A stretch of DNA of 64,000 nt from Brucella pseudogrignonensis (GCF_032190615.1 NZ_JAVLAT010000001.1:1310501-1374500); one strand, 5' to 3'; counted from the stretch's first letter, positions 52,596 through 61,975 are shown. Translations and numbers: made by a program. The notes: generated by a model from the sequence alone, not told the origin.

Positions 52596-54365
52596 GTGCT
52601 TCCTATCATCACACAATCTCCATCAATATTACGAAATGTTAAAACGCTTGGTCAATTAGCAGCTCTTTTAAAAGAGCAGCCGAAAGTCCTGAGCTATTGG
52701 CTTTATAAAGCCCCGCTGAAAAGTAAGTACGTCACATACACTATTCCAAAGAAGAATGGTGGATACAGAACCATAACAGCACCACAAGATGGCCTGAAAC
52801 GAATCCAGGTAAAACTAGCGCGCCTACTATCTGAAATATATAACGACTTAGAACAGAAACGTATCGACGAAAGTTTTGATGGCGTTAATATATCTAAATG
52901 CGTTTTAGCGCATGGATTTAAAGATAAGTATAGCATAGTCACCAATTCTCGTTTGCATATCGGAAAAAAATTTGTATTTAATACAGATTTAGAGAATTTC
53001 TTTCCGTCTATTACTTTTGGTCGCGTAAGAGGGTTCTTTATTTCAGACAACAACTTTCGCTTGGATCCATCAATTGCAACGATAATTGCTCAGGTTTCCT
53101 GCTACAATAATACACTACCGCAAGGGGCTCCTTGTTCACCAGTAATATCTAACTTCATTGCTCATATGCTTGATATTAAACTAAATAAAATGGCCAAAGC
53201 TGGGAACTGTAGTTATACGCGATATGCTGACGATTTGACATTCTCAACAAATGAACAAAATTTTCCTGCCGCTATAGCGCGCTTGGTAGCCGGAACTAAT
53301 GATCGATGGGTAGCTGGAAGTGGCCTCCTCAGTCGCGTGTATGCTAGTGGTTTTCGCATCAACCATGATAAAAGTCGGATGCAATTACCGCACTCACGGC
53401 AAGAGGCAACTGGTTTAACTATCAACCAGAATATTAACGTTCCAAACGAATACTATAAAAATATTCGTAGCCAATGCCATAATTTATTTAAAGAAGGGTA
53501 TTGCTTCGAGATTGTAAAAGGAAAATGGACTGAAGTCTCGTCACGCAAACTTCAAGGACGCATGGATTTTATACACTACGTCCGTAGGAGCAGATTTGGA
53601 GTTAGTCTAGATCATGTTGCAAAAAAAGACCTGCCAATTGCTTATAGGGCGCGAGAACAGAAATTCATAGACAATCAAGTTGCCTTTGGAAGGATTTACA
53701 AACAATTACTTAATTACCGGAGTTTCCATGGAATGGAGAAGCCAATTATTATTGGTGAAGGTACAACTGATGCTATTTATATTAACGCAGCCATTAAAAC
53801 GATAGGAGCCGCATATTCAAAACTATATAATACTCTAGAAGACGAATTGCTTGTCGATTTTTATAAACATACCGAAAAGCGCAAATTCTATCAAATTGGC
53901 GAAGGAGCACCACCTTTGAAGGATTTTATCAGATCCTACAAAGATTTGGTTGCCCCATTTGCGCAAAAGCCTAGCCATCCAGTTGTTATCTTAGTTGATA
54001 ATGACAAAGACGGACGAGAAGTAATAAACGCTGCATGTAACCGTTGGAACAAAACAGCTAATAAAAATGATCCATTTATTCATTTGATTGGGAATTTATA
54101 TATAACAATGGTCCCTTTACCTGCTGCGAAAACAGATGCTTCCATTGAGGATTTATTTGATCAGCAATGGTTGTATCAAGAGAATATAAATGGGAAACAC
54201 TTCTCTAAAGACAATAATTACAATACAGCTACACACTTCGGAAAAGTCGATTTAGCTGGTAAAATTGTCAGACCCAAGCGCACAAGCATTGATTGGAGTG
54301 GTTTTCTACCACTTTTAAACAATATTCAAGATGCAATAGTTCATTTCGATAATCATAATCCGTAA
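52596..54365 (+). CDS. Retron-type reverse transcriptase fused to a TOPRIM domain
   Basis: A 589-residue fusion. The RT half (about 1-330) has motif A with Asp131 (NTDLENFFPSI), the PQGAPCSPVISN block, YADD at 210-213 and ATGLTIN in the thumb, plus an NSRLH element (retrons: NAxxH). The C-terminal half is a TOPRIM nuclease domain: Glu388 (IIIGEGTTDA) and Asp468-Asn-Asp470 (ILVDNDKDG). RT-TOPRIM fusion is the type I-C retron layout (Ec67/Eco2), in which the TOPRIM part is the toxic effector held back by msDNA. It starts with GTG two bases after a2. A+T-rich. Confidence 0.88.
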   Translation: MLPIITQSPSILRNVKTLGQLAALLKEQPKVLSYWLYKAPLKSKYVTYTIPKKNGGYRTITAPQDGLKRIQVKLARLLSEIYNDLEQKRIDESFDGVNISKCVLAHGFKDKYSIVTNSRLHIGKKFVFNTDLENFFPSITFGRVRGFFISDNNFRLDPSIATIIAQVSCYNNTLPQGAPCSPVISNFIAHMLDIKLNKMAKAGNCSYTRYADDLTFSTNEQNFPAAIARLVAGTNDRWVAGSGLLSRVYASGFRINHDKSRMQLPHSRQEATGLTINQNINVPNEYYKNIRSQCHNLFKEGYCFEIVKGKWTEVSSRKLQGRMDFIHYVRRSRFGVSLDHVAKKDLPIAYRAREQKFIDNQVAFGRIYKQLLNYRSFHGMEKPIIIGEGTTDAIYINAAIKTIGAAYSKLYNTLEDELLVDFYKHTEKRKFYQIGEGAPPLKDFIRSYKDLVAPFAQKPSHPVVILVDNDKDGREVINAACNRWNKTANKNDPFIHLIGNLYITMVPLPAAKTDASIEDLFDQQWLYQENINGKHFSKDNNYNTATHFGKVDLAGKIVRPKRTSIDWSGFLPLLNNIQDAIVHFDNHNP

Positions 54366-54436
54366 TTTTAACAAAGCGATTCTCTGTCGGCGCGCTCCAG
54401 AAATTTGATTTAGGCGTTGCCTGACCCGACAATTCT

Positions 54437-54458
54437 TGTAACGGAATATTCCGTTACA
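54437..54458. promoter_or_regulatory. Perfect 22-bp palindrome before the methyltransferase gene
   Basis: TGTAACGGAAT is followed directly by its reverse complement, ending 17 bp before the methyltransferase ATG. Length and position suit the operator of a dimeric regulator, acting on the methyltransferase promoter. Confidence 0.7.
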
Positions 54459-54475
54459 CAAAAAGCGGGAGTGAC

Positions 54476-55636
54476 ATGCGGGTAGTTGAATTGTTTTGTG
54501 GTGCTGGAGGGATGTCATCAGGCCTTCGCAATGCTGGTTTCGATGTAATCCAAGCATATGATGCATGGGATTCTGCGGTTGCTACGTATCGCGAAAATGT
54601 TGGCACGCACGTTTTGCAGCACGATCTCAACGATATTCTCGGTGTTGGGTCAATGATCGCCAGTTTGCAGCCTGATATGATCTGCGGTGGACCGCCGTGC
54701 CAAGATTATTCCGCCGCAGGCAGACGCCAGGAAGGCGAAAATGCTTCGATGACGAAGGCCTTCGCAATGCTGGTTGTAATTGCACGGCCTCAATGGTTCT
54801 TGATGGAAAATGTTCAACAGGCTGCGAATTCCAAGGCTTGGACTGAGGCACGGGAGATAGTGAAGCGGGCTGGATACGGGCTAACAGAGGCCAAGCTAGA
54901 TGCTTCATATTTCGGTGTTGCGCAATCACGGAAGCGATTGTTTGTGATTGGACGTCTAGGAGAGCGTGACGGTTTTCTGGCATCGGCATTGGTTGCTGCT
55001 AAGTCCGAAAAACAGAAAACTCTCCGAGATTTGTTCGGTGCCGATTGTCCGAAGTCGATTTATTTTCATCCAAGGCTTAAGGGTAAGCGTGCAGTGTGGA
55101 CATCGAGTGAACCCGCGCCAACGCTCCGAGCATCGTCTTTGCGCCCCATCCCCAAAAGCAGAGATGTACCTGACGGCACGGCAGTGTTAACAGAAGAGCA
55201 GATGGCTCAAATCCAGGGATTTCCAGCGAGTTGGAAATGGCTTGGAAAAACCAAGCATGATCGAATGCAGCTTATTGCGAACGCGGTACCTCCGCCATTG
55301 GCAAAAGCAATCGGCAATGTGATTTTGCAGCGCGAGGCTGGTGAAAGTCTTCCTGCAACTCAAGGAAATTTCACCCGCTGGCTTATGCAGCGTGAACGGT
55401 CGTATCAGTCTGCAAGGAATGTGAAATCGCAATTGTTAAAGGCACGGCGTTTGCTACGCGGTCGAACTTTTAAGGATACGGGAATCGAACTTGGGAGATT
55501 GGACGCAGTCGCGGAATTTCGGGCAATCGCGCCAAAAATTAAATCTGATCTTCGCGCTGCTTTGCGGTTGTATGCTGAATTTTTGGATTCAGGTGCGCAG
55601 CGCACGCATGCAGCGAAATTGGATTTGGCGGCGTGA
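54476..55636 (+). CDS. DNA cytosine-5 methyltransferase without a partner nuclease
   Basis: A 386-residue C5 methyltransferase with all main motifs: I (VELFCGAGGMSSGL), IV with the catalytic Cys (GGPPCQDYS), VI (WFLMENVQQ), VIII (YFGVAQSRKRLFVIG) and X (LIANAVPPPLAKAIG). The recognition domain between VIII and IX is short. No restriction endonuclease is adjacent. It may protect the element from host restriction or belong to a defence set with the genes beside it. A GGGAG site precedes the ATG. Confidence 0.92.
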   Translation: MRVVELFCGAGGMSSGLRNAGFDVIQAYDAWDSAVATYRENVGTHVLQHDLNDILGVGSMIASLQPDMICGGPPCQDYSAAGRRQEGENASMTKAFAMLVVIARPQWFLMENVQQAANSKAWTEAREIVKRAGYGLTEAKLDASYFGVAQSRKRLFVIGRLGERDGFLASALVAAKSEKQKTLRDLFGADCPKSIYFHPRLKGKRAVWTSSEPAPTLRASSLRPIPKSRDVPDGTAVLTEEQMAQIQGFPASWKWLGKTKHDRMQLIANAVPPPLAKAIGNVILQREAGESLPATQGNFTRWLMQRERSYQSARNVKSQLLKARRLLRGRTFKDTGIELGRLDAVAEFRAIAPKIKSDLRAALRLYAEFLDSGAQRTHAAKLDLAA

Positions 55637-55681
55637 AATCCAGTTTTTTGCGAAATAATTAAAAACAACGAAGGTAAGGTT

Positions 55682-56605
55682 ATGCTGAATTATAACGATA
55701 ATCGCTTCAAATATATATTTGCGCATTCGTTTTTCGCACAGCCTGCTGATACAAATTACCTACTAGCTAGATACACAAAAATAAATTTCATTTTTTCAGA
55801 GTTTTACTGGCAATCAGCGCAAGCGATTGAAAAGTACCTTAAGGCTGGCCTTATACTCAATGGTCATTCTTCTAAAAAACTTCAACATGACTTGACCAAT
55901 ATATGGGGTTCCTACAAACGCACTTACAAAAGATGTCCCGTCCCCGAGTTTGAAAAACCTGTACAGCTGAATAGTGATCTCTGGGATAGCGGTTCATTGG
56001 ATGACTTTATCAATAGAATTAATAAGTATGGAGATATCGATTGTCGCTATGGGCTTGTTTCATACGACACTTTTCCGACCGACCTATTCAAGCTTGATGC
56101 TTTAATTTTCGAGCTAAAAAGACGGGTAGTCGGGCTGAACTGGCTCGTAGGCAAAGATTGGGACGTTGATCTCGATATCAGAGACTATGAGGGTATGAAA
56201 TATTCACATCTAATCCAAAGCAAAAAAGAATATATAGGCACGGAGTTTGAGCCGTTAAAAAAGGGAAATAATGGTACTGCACTTGATATAAGAGATAGCT
56301 ATTACTCTTGGAATTTTACCCTTCAACCAGAAAAAACACAATTTCCTCCGGCCCCGAAATCTATCAGCAGCCCTATTGGCCATATGAAAAATACAGCGTT
56401 ACAAATGTTATGGAATTCAATAATTAAAGCAGAAAGTCCAACAGATTATGCGAAAAAGGTAGAATGGATTCTTAATAACGTAAAAATGAAAAGTGATGAC
56501 GTTATACTGCTAGCGAATAAAGTCGGCTTAGACCCAAAAAGTTTTATAAAAGAGAAAAAAGAGCAGTGTTGTAGACTATTACCACCACAACAAACTGATC
56601 GCTAA
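55682..56605 (+). CDS. HEPN-like protein of unknown function
   Basis: A 307-residue soluble, A+T-rich gene product. Residues 35-75 (FYWQSAQAIEKYLKAGLILN, then KKLQHDLTNIW) have the pattern of a HEPN domain (paired helices, conserved Glu-Lys and His-Asp-Leu). An Rx4-6H nuclease motif is not clearly present, so RNase activity is uncertain. The rest is not recognised. It lies 45 bp after the methyltransferase on the same strand; its base composition resembles the retron gene more than the methyltransferase. Confidence 0.6.
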   Translation: MLNYNDNRFKYIFAHSFFAQPADTNYLLARYTKINFIFSEFYWQSAQAIEKYLKAGLILNGHSSKKLQHDLTNIWGSYKRTYKRCPVPEFEKPVQLNSDLWDSGSLDDFINRINKYGDIDCRYGLVSYDTFPTDLFKLDALIFELKRRVVGLNWLVGKDWDVDLDIRDYEGMKYSHLIQSKKEYIGTEFEPLKKGNNGTALDIRDSYYSWNFTLQPEKTQFPPAPKSISSPIGHMKNTALQMLWNSIIKAESPTDYAKKVEWILNNVKMKSDDVILLANKVGLDPKSFIKEKKEQCCRLLPPQQTDR

Positions 56606-57036
56606 AACTACGAATTTTTATATCACACAAAATCCGTTTCATTCAAATTCGCGTTGGTAAACAAGCTGAATTCGGCAATTCTGCGAAAATTGAAGGCCCG
56701 TAATGGGCCATTTAAAGAGCCTTTTTGAATGCTGGCGGGTGTGAGGTCACGAAGAAAAGACGCGTTACTGACCTTTTGCTTGTGCATAAGAATTTGATTT
56801 TAAGTCCTGTTTGGTGTCGTAGATACTGCCAGCCATGGATTTTGAACATATCAAGAACAAAAGGCGATGTCACCTATAGGTGTCAAAGATGATTTATTTC
56901 AAATTGAGACGAATTGAGTTGAGTTGCGGGCAACTCGACTTCGTGTTTTCCAAGCCCCGGCGGGGTGGCAACGGAGACTGAGCGCGCAAATCAAACAGTG
57001 CTGTAGCGATGTCGGAGATTGTGGGAAACAGGGGGA
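56606..57036. other. Gap between HEPN-like gene and recombinase
   Basis: No gene is visible. GAGTTGC-GG-GCAACTC (56921-56936) is a 7-bp perfect hairpin that could end either of the two convergent genes. Confidence 0.45.
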
Positions 57037-58854
57037 TTAACTGGAGCAATTCTCTTTATGGTAAGCCTCAACCCATTCCGCAAGCTCGGCAGGCGTTTTA
57101 ATGCCAGTGCGCTTGAATTTTAAGAATGCAGCCGCAAAGGCTTCCTGCTCGTCGGCGGGATTCTCGATGTCAAAATCCTGAATCTCATAATCTTGGGGAT
57201 GATCTTCGGCAAAGTCTGGGAATGGACCTCCGAAAAAGCGGTCAATAGCTTCGTCGGAAGGGTCTTTGTCGAGAAGAAAGACAGGACCAGAACCGCGAAC
57301 CGCTTTCATGTGAATCCCAAAATTTCTCGCATGCAATTCGAACGAATGACGTGGAGGGAAATGTAATATTGCTCCGATTTGAGGTTCGCAGACAATCCGT
57401 TCGATGGTCGATTTGATGATTTCTCGCAACCTGATGCGCAAATCGCGGGCCTTGTCTTGGTCCGACTCGTCCAGTTGCGCGGACAGGCTAGCAGCTTCGA
57501 TGATCTTTTGCACAAAATCGGGGTCTGCCGTCGCCTTTGATTGAGCTACTTCTGCGGCCTTGAGCTCAGCAGTCAATTCTTTGATCAATTTAGAGATTGC
57601 GCGGTAGCGTTCGGCAAGATCGTCGTCGTCGTCGCCTTCCTCAACCAAAGCGACAAGACGCTTTCGCTTCCGCTTTTCATCGTCCAGCCGTGCTTTGAGC
57701 GACGAAATATCATGCTCAAGGCGCGGCGCGCTGTTATCCAGCAATTGAATAGAGCCTGCTTCAATGGTGGCGAAGGTGCGCAACAACTGGTCTTCCAACA
57801 TTTCGGCTCGCCAACGCCGCGACATAGAACAATCCAAACCACGCAGATTGTTGGAGCAACAAATATATTTCCCGCCCTTTGGCGGTTTTCCTTTATTGAG
57901 AAGGTGCATAGGACTTCCGCAGGCACCGCAAACAGCAAGGCCTTGTAAAATATGTGCATGTTTGCCTTTGCGCCCTGCAGAACGCTGTTGTCGCCCTTCG
58001 GTCGCGGCCTGAGCTCTCCAGAATGTCACGTCATCAACGATTGGGGGGTAATAATCCTTAATCGGATCGCCTACAGGCTTTCGATTGCGAAGTTTGTGCG
58101 TGCCTGTATGAGGTTGATATTCACCAATTACGGCCTTGCTCTGCACGACTTTCGCAACGCTGGACGTCTGCCAACCATCACCGCCGCGCCACGTTGGTAC
58201 TTTTTCAGCATTGAGCCGACGCACAATTTCGCGACGCCCGTAGCCGTCAATCGTATCTTGGAAGATGCGATGAACGATGGCGACCCGTTCGGGGCGAACA
58301 TGAAATTTTCCGTCGCGTAGTTCGAGCCATTCGGGGCATCGTGGCGTTAATGGTTTTTTTTCAGCTCTTGCCAGCTCCTTTTTGCGCTCCCACGCGGCGG
58401 TGACACGCTTGGATTTCATCAAGCTTTCTTCATGTGCGCGGGCCATGATCATAATTGAGAATGCAAGAGGCATCCAATTATCGCGCAATCCGTCATGCGA
58501 ATAAACTTGTCCATCACTAAGCGTAACAACTGTGATTCCAGCTCGAATTAGATCAAATAAACGCATTGCGGCATCGGTTGCCACCTCACGAGAAATACGG
58601 TCAAGGGATTCAACGATGAGGTAAGAACCGCGTGAAATACGCCCTTCCTCCACGAGCGCAAGAAAGTGTTTTAACGCTCCTTCTGTCCTATTTGTACCGC
58701 GAAATGCTGAGACACCAAGATCGCGCATCGTATCATCAAGTTGGATTCCATGGGCAGAGCACCAAGCTTCAGCTGCTGCCGTCTGACGGCGCAGGCTGTC
58801 GCCTTTAGCTTGCTCTGGCGTCGAAAAACGGATGTAGGAATAAGCCTTTACCAT
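57037..58854 (-). CDS. Large serine recombinase (element integrase)
   Basis: A 605-residue recombinase. The N-terminal resolvase domain has the catalytic Ser11 (AYSYIRFSTPEQ) and the arginine-rich SLDRISR block. The recombinase domain follows, and a Cys4 zinc ribbon (VCGACGSPMH, then CCSNNLRGLDC) near residues 310-345 with a coiled-coil region after it. It starts about 40 bp from the right att core and reads into the element, the standard place for an integrase acting at attP. It would insert the element into comM; excision would need a directionality factor, which I did not identify. Confidence 0.93.
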   Translation of the reverse strand: MVKAYSYIRFSTPEQAKGDSLRRQTAAAEAWCSAHGIQLDDTMRDLGVSAFRGTNRTEGALKHFLALVEEGRISRGSYLIVESLDRISREVATDAAMRLFDLIRAGITVVTLSDGQVYSHDGLRDNWMPLAFSIMIMARAHEESLMKSKRVTAAWERKKELARAEKKPLTPRCPEWLELRDGKFHVRPERVAIVHRIFQDTIDGYGRREIVRRLNAEKVPTWRGGDGWQTSSVAKVVQSKAVIGEYQPHTGTHKLRNRKPVGDPIKDYYPPIVDDVTFWRAQAATEGRQQRSAGRKGKHAHILQGLAVCGACGSPMHLLNKGKPPKGGKYICCSNNLRGLDCSMSRRWRAEMLEDQLLRTFATIEAGSIQLLDNSAPRLEHDISSLKARLDDEKRKRKRLVALVEEGDDDDDLAERYRAISKLIKELTAELKAAEVAQSKATADPDFVQKIIEAASLSAQLDESDQDKARDLRIRLREIIKSTIERIVCEPQIGAILHFPPRHSFELHARNFGIHMKAVRGSGPVFLLDKDPSDEAIDRFFGGPFPDFAEDHPQDYEIQDFDIENPADEQEAFAAAFLKFKRTGIKTPAELAEWVEAYHKENCSS

Positions 58855-58894
58855 AAATTACACCATCGTCTGATTCGTTAAAGAAATGTATCAT

Positions 58895-58902
58895 AATCTG
58901 CT
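58895..58902. other. Right attachment site (attR core)
   Basis: AATCTGCT, the second copy of the core found at 35945-35952; see there for the frame test. Confidence 0.85.
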
Positions 58903-59794
58903 GCTTGTCGGTCCGCCGGGATCGGGCAAGTCCATGCTGGCGCAGCGCCTGCCGTCGATCTTGCCAAAGCTCAGCCCTCGCGAACTTCTCGATGTTTCGA
59001 TGATCGCCTCCATCGCAGGCGAATTGTCGGGCGGAAAATTGTCTGATCGCAGGCCGTTTCGCGCGCCGCATCATTCGGCCTCGATGGCGGCTATGGTCGG
59101 TGGTGGGCTGCGGGCGAGACCGGGAGAAGTGTCGCTCGCGCATAATGGCGTGTTGTTTCTCGATGAATTTCCCGAGTTTACACCGCAAGTGTTGGATTCC
59201 TTGCGACAGCCACTAGAGACAGGCGAATGCATGATTGCGCGTGTCAATCATCGCACAAGCTATCCCGCGCGTTTCCAATTGATTGCGGCAATGAATCCAT
59301 GTCGTTGCGGCATGGCAGGAGAACCGGGGCGCACATGCGCGCGCGGTCCTCGCTGCCAGAGCGATTATCAGGCGCGGATTTCCGGTCCCTTGCTGGATCG
59401 TATCGACTTGCGCGTCGACATGCCTGCGGTTTCCGCAATGGACCTCATTCAGCCTTCACAGTCTGAACGCAGTGAAACTGTCGCCAAGCGCGTGGCGCGG
59501 GCGCGGGCAATACAGAGTGCACGTTATACGGCTCTTGGACTCGATGCATCGATGACCAATGCACATTGTTCGGCAAATCTGATTGAAGACGTGGCAAAGC
59601 CGGATGCGGCAGGCGTCAAATTACTGCGCGATGCCAGTGAGCAGATGCGCTTTTCCGCGCGTGCCTATCATCGTATTCTGAAAGTGGCACGCACGCTCGC
59701 TGATCTCGATGGTGTTGATCAGGTCAGCCGGATTCATTTGGCTGGCGCAATTTCTTATAGGACAGGCGCGGAGAGGCTGATCGCCTCTGCCTGA
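58895..59794 (+). pseudogene. comM: comM, 3' part with the ATPase domain
   Basis: The remaining host part of comM resumes with NLLLVGPPGSGKSMLA (Walker A) and continues with HNGVLFLDEFPEF (Walker B), MNPCRCGMAG and the C-terminal Mg-chelatase region to the normal stop. Within the window it has no start of its own apart from an ATG in the element at 58886, so it is not expected to yield a working protein. Confidence 0.95.
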
Positions 59795-59796
59795 AC

Positions 59797-60417
59797 TTAC
59801 TTAACAGAGCCAACCAGCAGGTTGTCCGGGCTCTCGATGGTGACCCAGCGGCCAGTATTGTTGGCAGCCTGACGCTTAAGATAGGTGTATTCGGTTTCGT
59901 CCCAGCGCAGAACTTCATCGGTCAGATTGTCGAGAACGAAATCGCCGCGATCTGTGCGAACGGTGAGAACTGCATGGCCTTCACCGTCTGGCTTGCGAAC
60001 AACGGTGATCAGCAGGTCGGTCATTGGAATGCCAGCCTTGGCCAGTTCGCGCTGCTTAAGAAGAACATAATCTTCACAGTCGCCAACAGTGGTCGGGTAA
60101 GCCCAATATTCCTCAACGCCGTAGATTTCCATGTCGGTCATCGGCTTGATGCGTTCATTGGCCGAAAGATTAACGGTCTGGATAAGCTGCCAGTTCTTGT
60201 TATTGAGCGAAAGGGCGCGCGTATCGCGGCTTACGATGTTGCATTCAGCAGCCTCACGCTTGCAGAATTCGTAGTGGCCGATTGGCTGTGAGGTGAGTTT
60301 GCCGGTCTGCATATAGGCGCCGGTTCCAGCCTGTGCACTGAAGCTTACAATGAGAGCAGCGATGCCAATGCTGGCAGCAGCGATAATCTTCATACCTGAG
60401 CGAACTACACACAACAT
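59797..60417 (-). CDS. Transglutaminase-like cysteine protease (BTLCP family)
   Basis: A protein of about 206 residues with an N-terminal export signal (MKIIAAASIGIAALIVSFSAQA) and a transglutaminase-like core: Cys in TVGDCEDYVLLKQREL, His in GEGHAVLTV and Asp in DFVLDNLTD form the expected triad. Relatives (BTLCP, DUF920) are periplasmic and in some bacteria process adhesins. ATG at 60417 with AAGGG upstream is chosen; ATG at 60393 is an alternative. It is convergent with comM. Confidence 0.85.
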   Translation of the reverse strand: MLCVVRSGMKIIAAASIGIAALIVSFSAQAGTGAYMQTGKLTSQPIGHYEFCKREAAECNIVSRDTRALSLNNKNWQLIQTVNLSANERIKPMTDMEIYGVEEYWAYPTTVGDCEDYVLLKQRELAKAGIPMTDLLITVVRKPDGEGHAVLTVRTDRGDFVLDNLTDEVLRWDETEYTYLKRQAANNTGRWVTIESPDNLLVGSVK

Positions 60418-60640
60418 ACTCAACGCCCTTTTCACAGCCCGCACAGGGCATTTATTAACGAAAAGTTAAAGTATGAAACATGGTCTGAGTCAATTCGGAG
60501 TGCCGCGTATTCGCCCAACTTCTTAATTAATGGTTAACACGGGCATTCGATTATTAATGCATCTTAGGCGTGCAATTAGGCGTACAAAAAACCGCCATGG
60601 AAGCCCATAGCGGTTTCAGAACATGTTATTCTTTATCGGG

Positions 60641-60997
60641 TCAGAGCGGCGTAAAGCACACTTTTGTGTGGCCGGCATTGATAAAGCCGAGACGCTGCGC
60701 AGCGCCCTTGGAAAGATCAAGCACACGTCCCTTGATGAACGGACCGCGATCATTGATGCGGACGACGAGCGACTTGCCATTGCGCTGGTTGGTGACTTTA
60801 ACCTTGCTGCCAAGAGGCAGCGTCTTATGGGCGGCTGTTAAGCCCGCAGGGTTCATGCGTTCGCCCGATGCCGTGCGGGACGTGAGTGCATACCAAGAAG
60901 CACCACCACAGCGCGCGGCCTGAGCTTCCATTGCGGTGATCGAGAACAGACCTGTTGTCGCAACGGCGAGCATAGCCATACGGATTTTGAAGTTCAT
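60641..60997 (-). CDS. RlpA-like double-psi beta-barrel protein
   Basis: A 118-residue exported protein: signal peptide to about residue 27 ([11 protein letters not shown]), then one RlpA domain ([59 protein letters not shown]). RlpA enzymes cut peptidoglycan glycan strands without stem peptides. The catalytic Asp (NDRGPF) and a His (AAHKTLPLG) are present. There is no lipobox and no SPOR domain, so it is a short soluble form. Confidence 0.9.
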   Translation of the reverse strand: MNFKIRMAMLAVATTGLFSITAMEAQAARCGGASWYALTSRTASGERMNPAGLTAAHKTLPLGSKVKVTNQRNGKSLVVRINDRGPFIKGRVLDLSKGAAQRLGFINAGHTKVCFTPL

Positions 60998-61558
60998 CGT
61001 GATTCCAATAGTCGTTTCGAAGAGCCTTCACAGTCATGACTGGTAAAGGCCGGAGCCAATTGGAATCTAAATGTGGCGACGACGTGATGTTATTGGGAGT
61101 ATAATGAGGTGATTGAATCACATATTTGGGCGGAATATCATCCTATACTGAGCGTTGTTTATTTAAACTTCCAAGAAAAAATCAGGAATATTTTGAATTG
61201 AATCGCGTTGTTTCTGTAAATCTATTTGAGAATCTCTGGGATTCGATGACAGACCGCGCTGATCCATGTTTTTAAGCGCGTTTCCTAAGAAAAACTGCTT
61301 AAGAGTGGGCGATTGCTTAGCCAGGACAATACAATCTTTATTTGTATCGCTAGTGTTCGCTCCGGATTCACAAGATGACGAAATCCGGCCTTTTTTGGTC
61401 AAAATGCAACTTATTCGTGTTTTTTGGGTCGATAAAGTTTGGAGTCTTGTGTGTAACTTTTGTTGAAATCCCGCGTGATGACGCAGTTTTGTCCATGCTG
61501 TCTATGCGCGCAAAAGCCAAAACCCTGCTATAAGCGCGCATCTTAAGAATGGATAAAC
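60998..61558. other. Gene-free stretch
   Basis: About 560 bp without a convincing gene, hairpin or repeat. The short open frames here lack ribosome binding sites and family features. It must hold the promoters of the two divergent genes. Confidence 0.5.
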
Positions 61559-61975
61559 ATGCAGGACAATACGCAAAAGCAAGATACGGAAAAGACGCTA
61601 ACGCCAATTTCGGCGGGAAAGCGCATTCTTTATCTTTGCCTTGGCTTTCTTATGGTGGCACTGGGTATTATCGGTGCCATCCTGCCGGTCATGCCAACAA
61701 CGATCTTCATTATTCTCGCCGCATGGTTTTTCGCGCGCTCCTCGCCAAAGTTTGAAGCGCGGCTTCTTGCCGATCCACGCTTTGGTCCCATGATCATCAA
61801 ATGGCGCGCGCGCGGAGCCATCCCGCCAAAAGCTAAACTCTATGCTTGTCTCGGCATGACATTCGGTTATGCCATGTTCTGGTGGGGCGCGCAGCCCGGA
61901 CCGTTGCTGGCGATCAGTGTCACGATCTTCATGCTTGGCTCCGCAATATATGTTCTCACGCGTCCCAGTGAGTGA
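61559..61975 (+). CDS. YbaN-like membrane protein (DUF454)
   Basis: A 138-residue inner-membrane protein with the DUF454 pattern: LGFLMVALGIIGAILPVMPTTIF, then FFARSSPKFEARLLADPRFGPMI and two further membrane segments. Its function is unknown. The N-terminal 20 residues are hydrophilic. The ribosome binding site before the ATG is weak. Confidence 0.88.
   Translation: MQDNTQKQDTEKTLTPISAGKRILYLCLGFLMVALGIIGAILPVMPTTIFIILAAWFFARSSPKFEARLLADPRFGPMIIKWRARGAIPPKAKLYACLGMTFGYAMFWWGAQPGPLLAISVTIFMLGSAIYVLTRPSE

Larger units (their letters stand above)
35953..58894. mobile_element. Integrative mobilizable element inserted in comM (about 22.9 kb)
   Basis: The boundaries are the 8-bp repeats in the two comM halves. 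The element contains a large serine recombinase reading inward from the right end, a MobA/MobL relaxase with accessory genes, a DotA/TraY-like membrane protein and a gpA-like HUH replication protein. Cargo genes resemble defence functions: a PD-(D/E)xK nuclease-like pair, a TIR/deoxyribosyltransferase-like ATPase, a retron, a C5 methyltransferase and a HEPN-like protein. No VirB/Tra secretion set is present, so transfer would need a helper. Several cargo genes are much richer in A+T than the flanking chromosome. Confidence 0.92.

Noticed and set aside
52596..54365. Group II intron maturase as an alternative for the RT
   Set aside because: There is no maturase or HNH domain and no intron RNA structure, while a TOPRIM domain and flanking a1/a2 repeats are present.
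61163..61402. A 79-codon minus-strand frame in the gap before the DUF454 gene
   Set aside because: No ribosome binding site, no recognisable protein features, and composition like the surrounding non-coding DNA.
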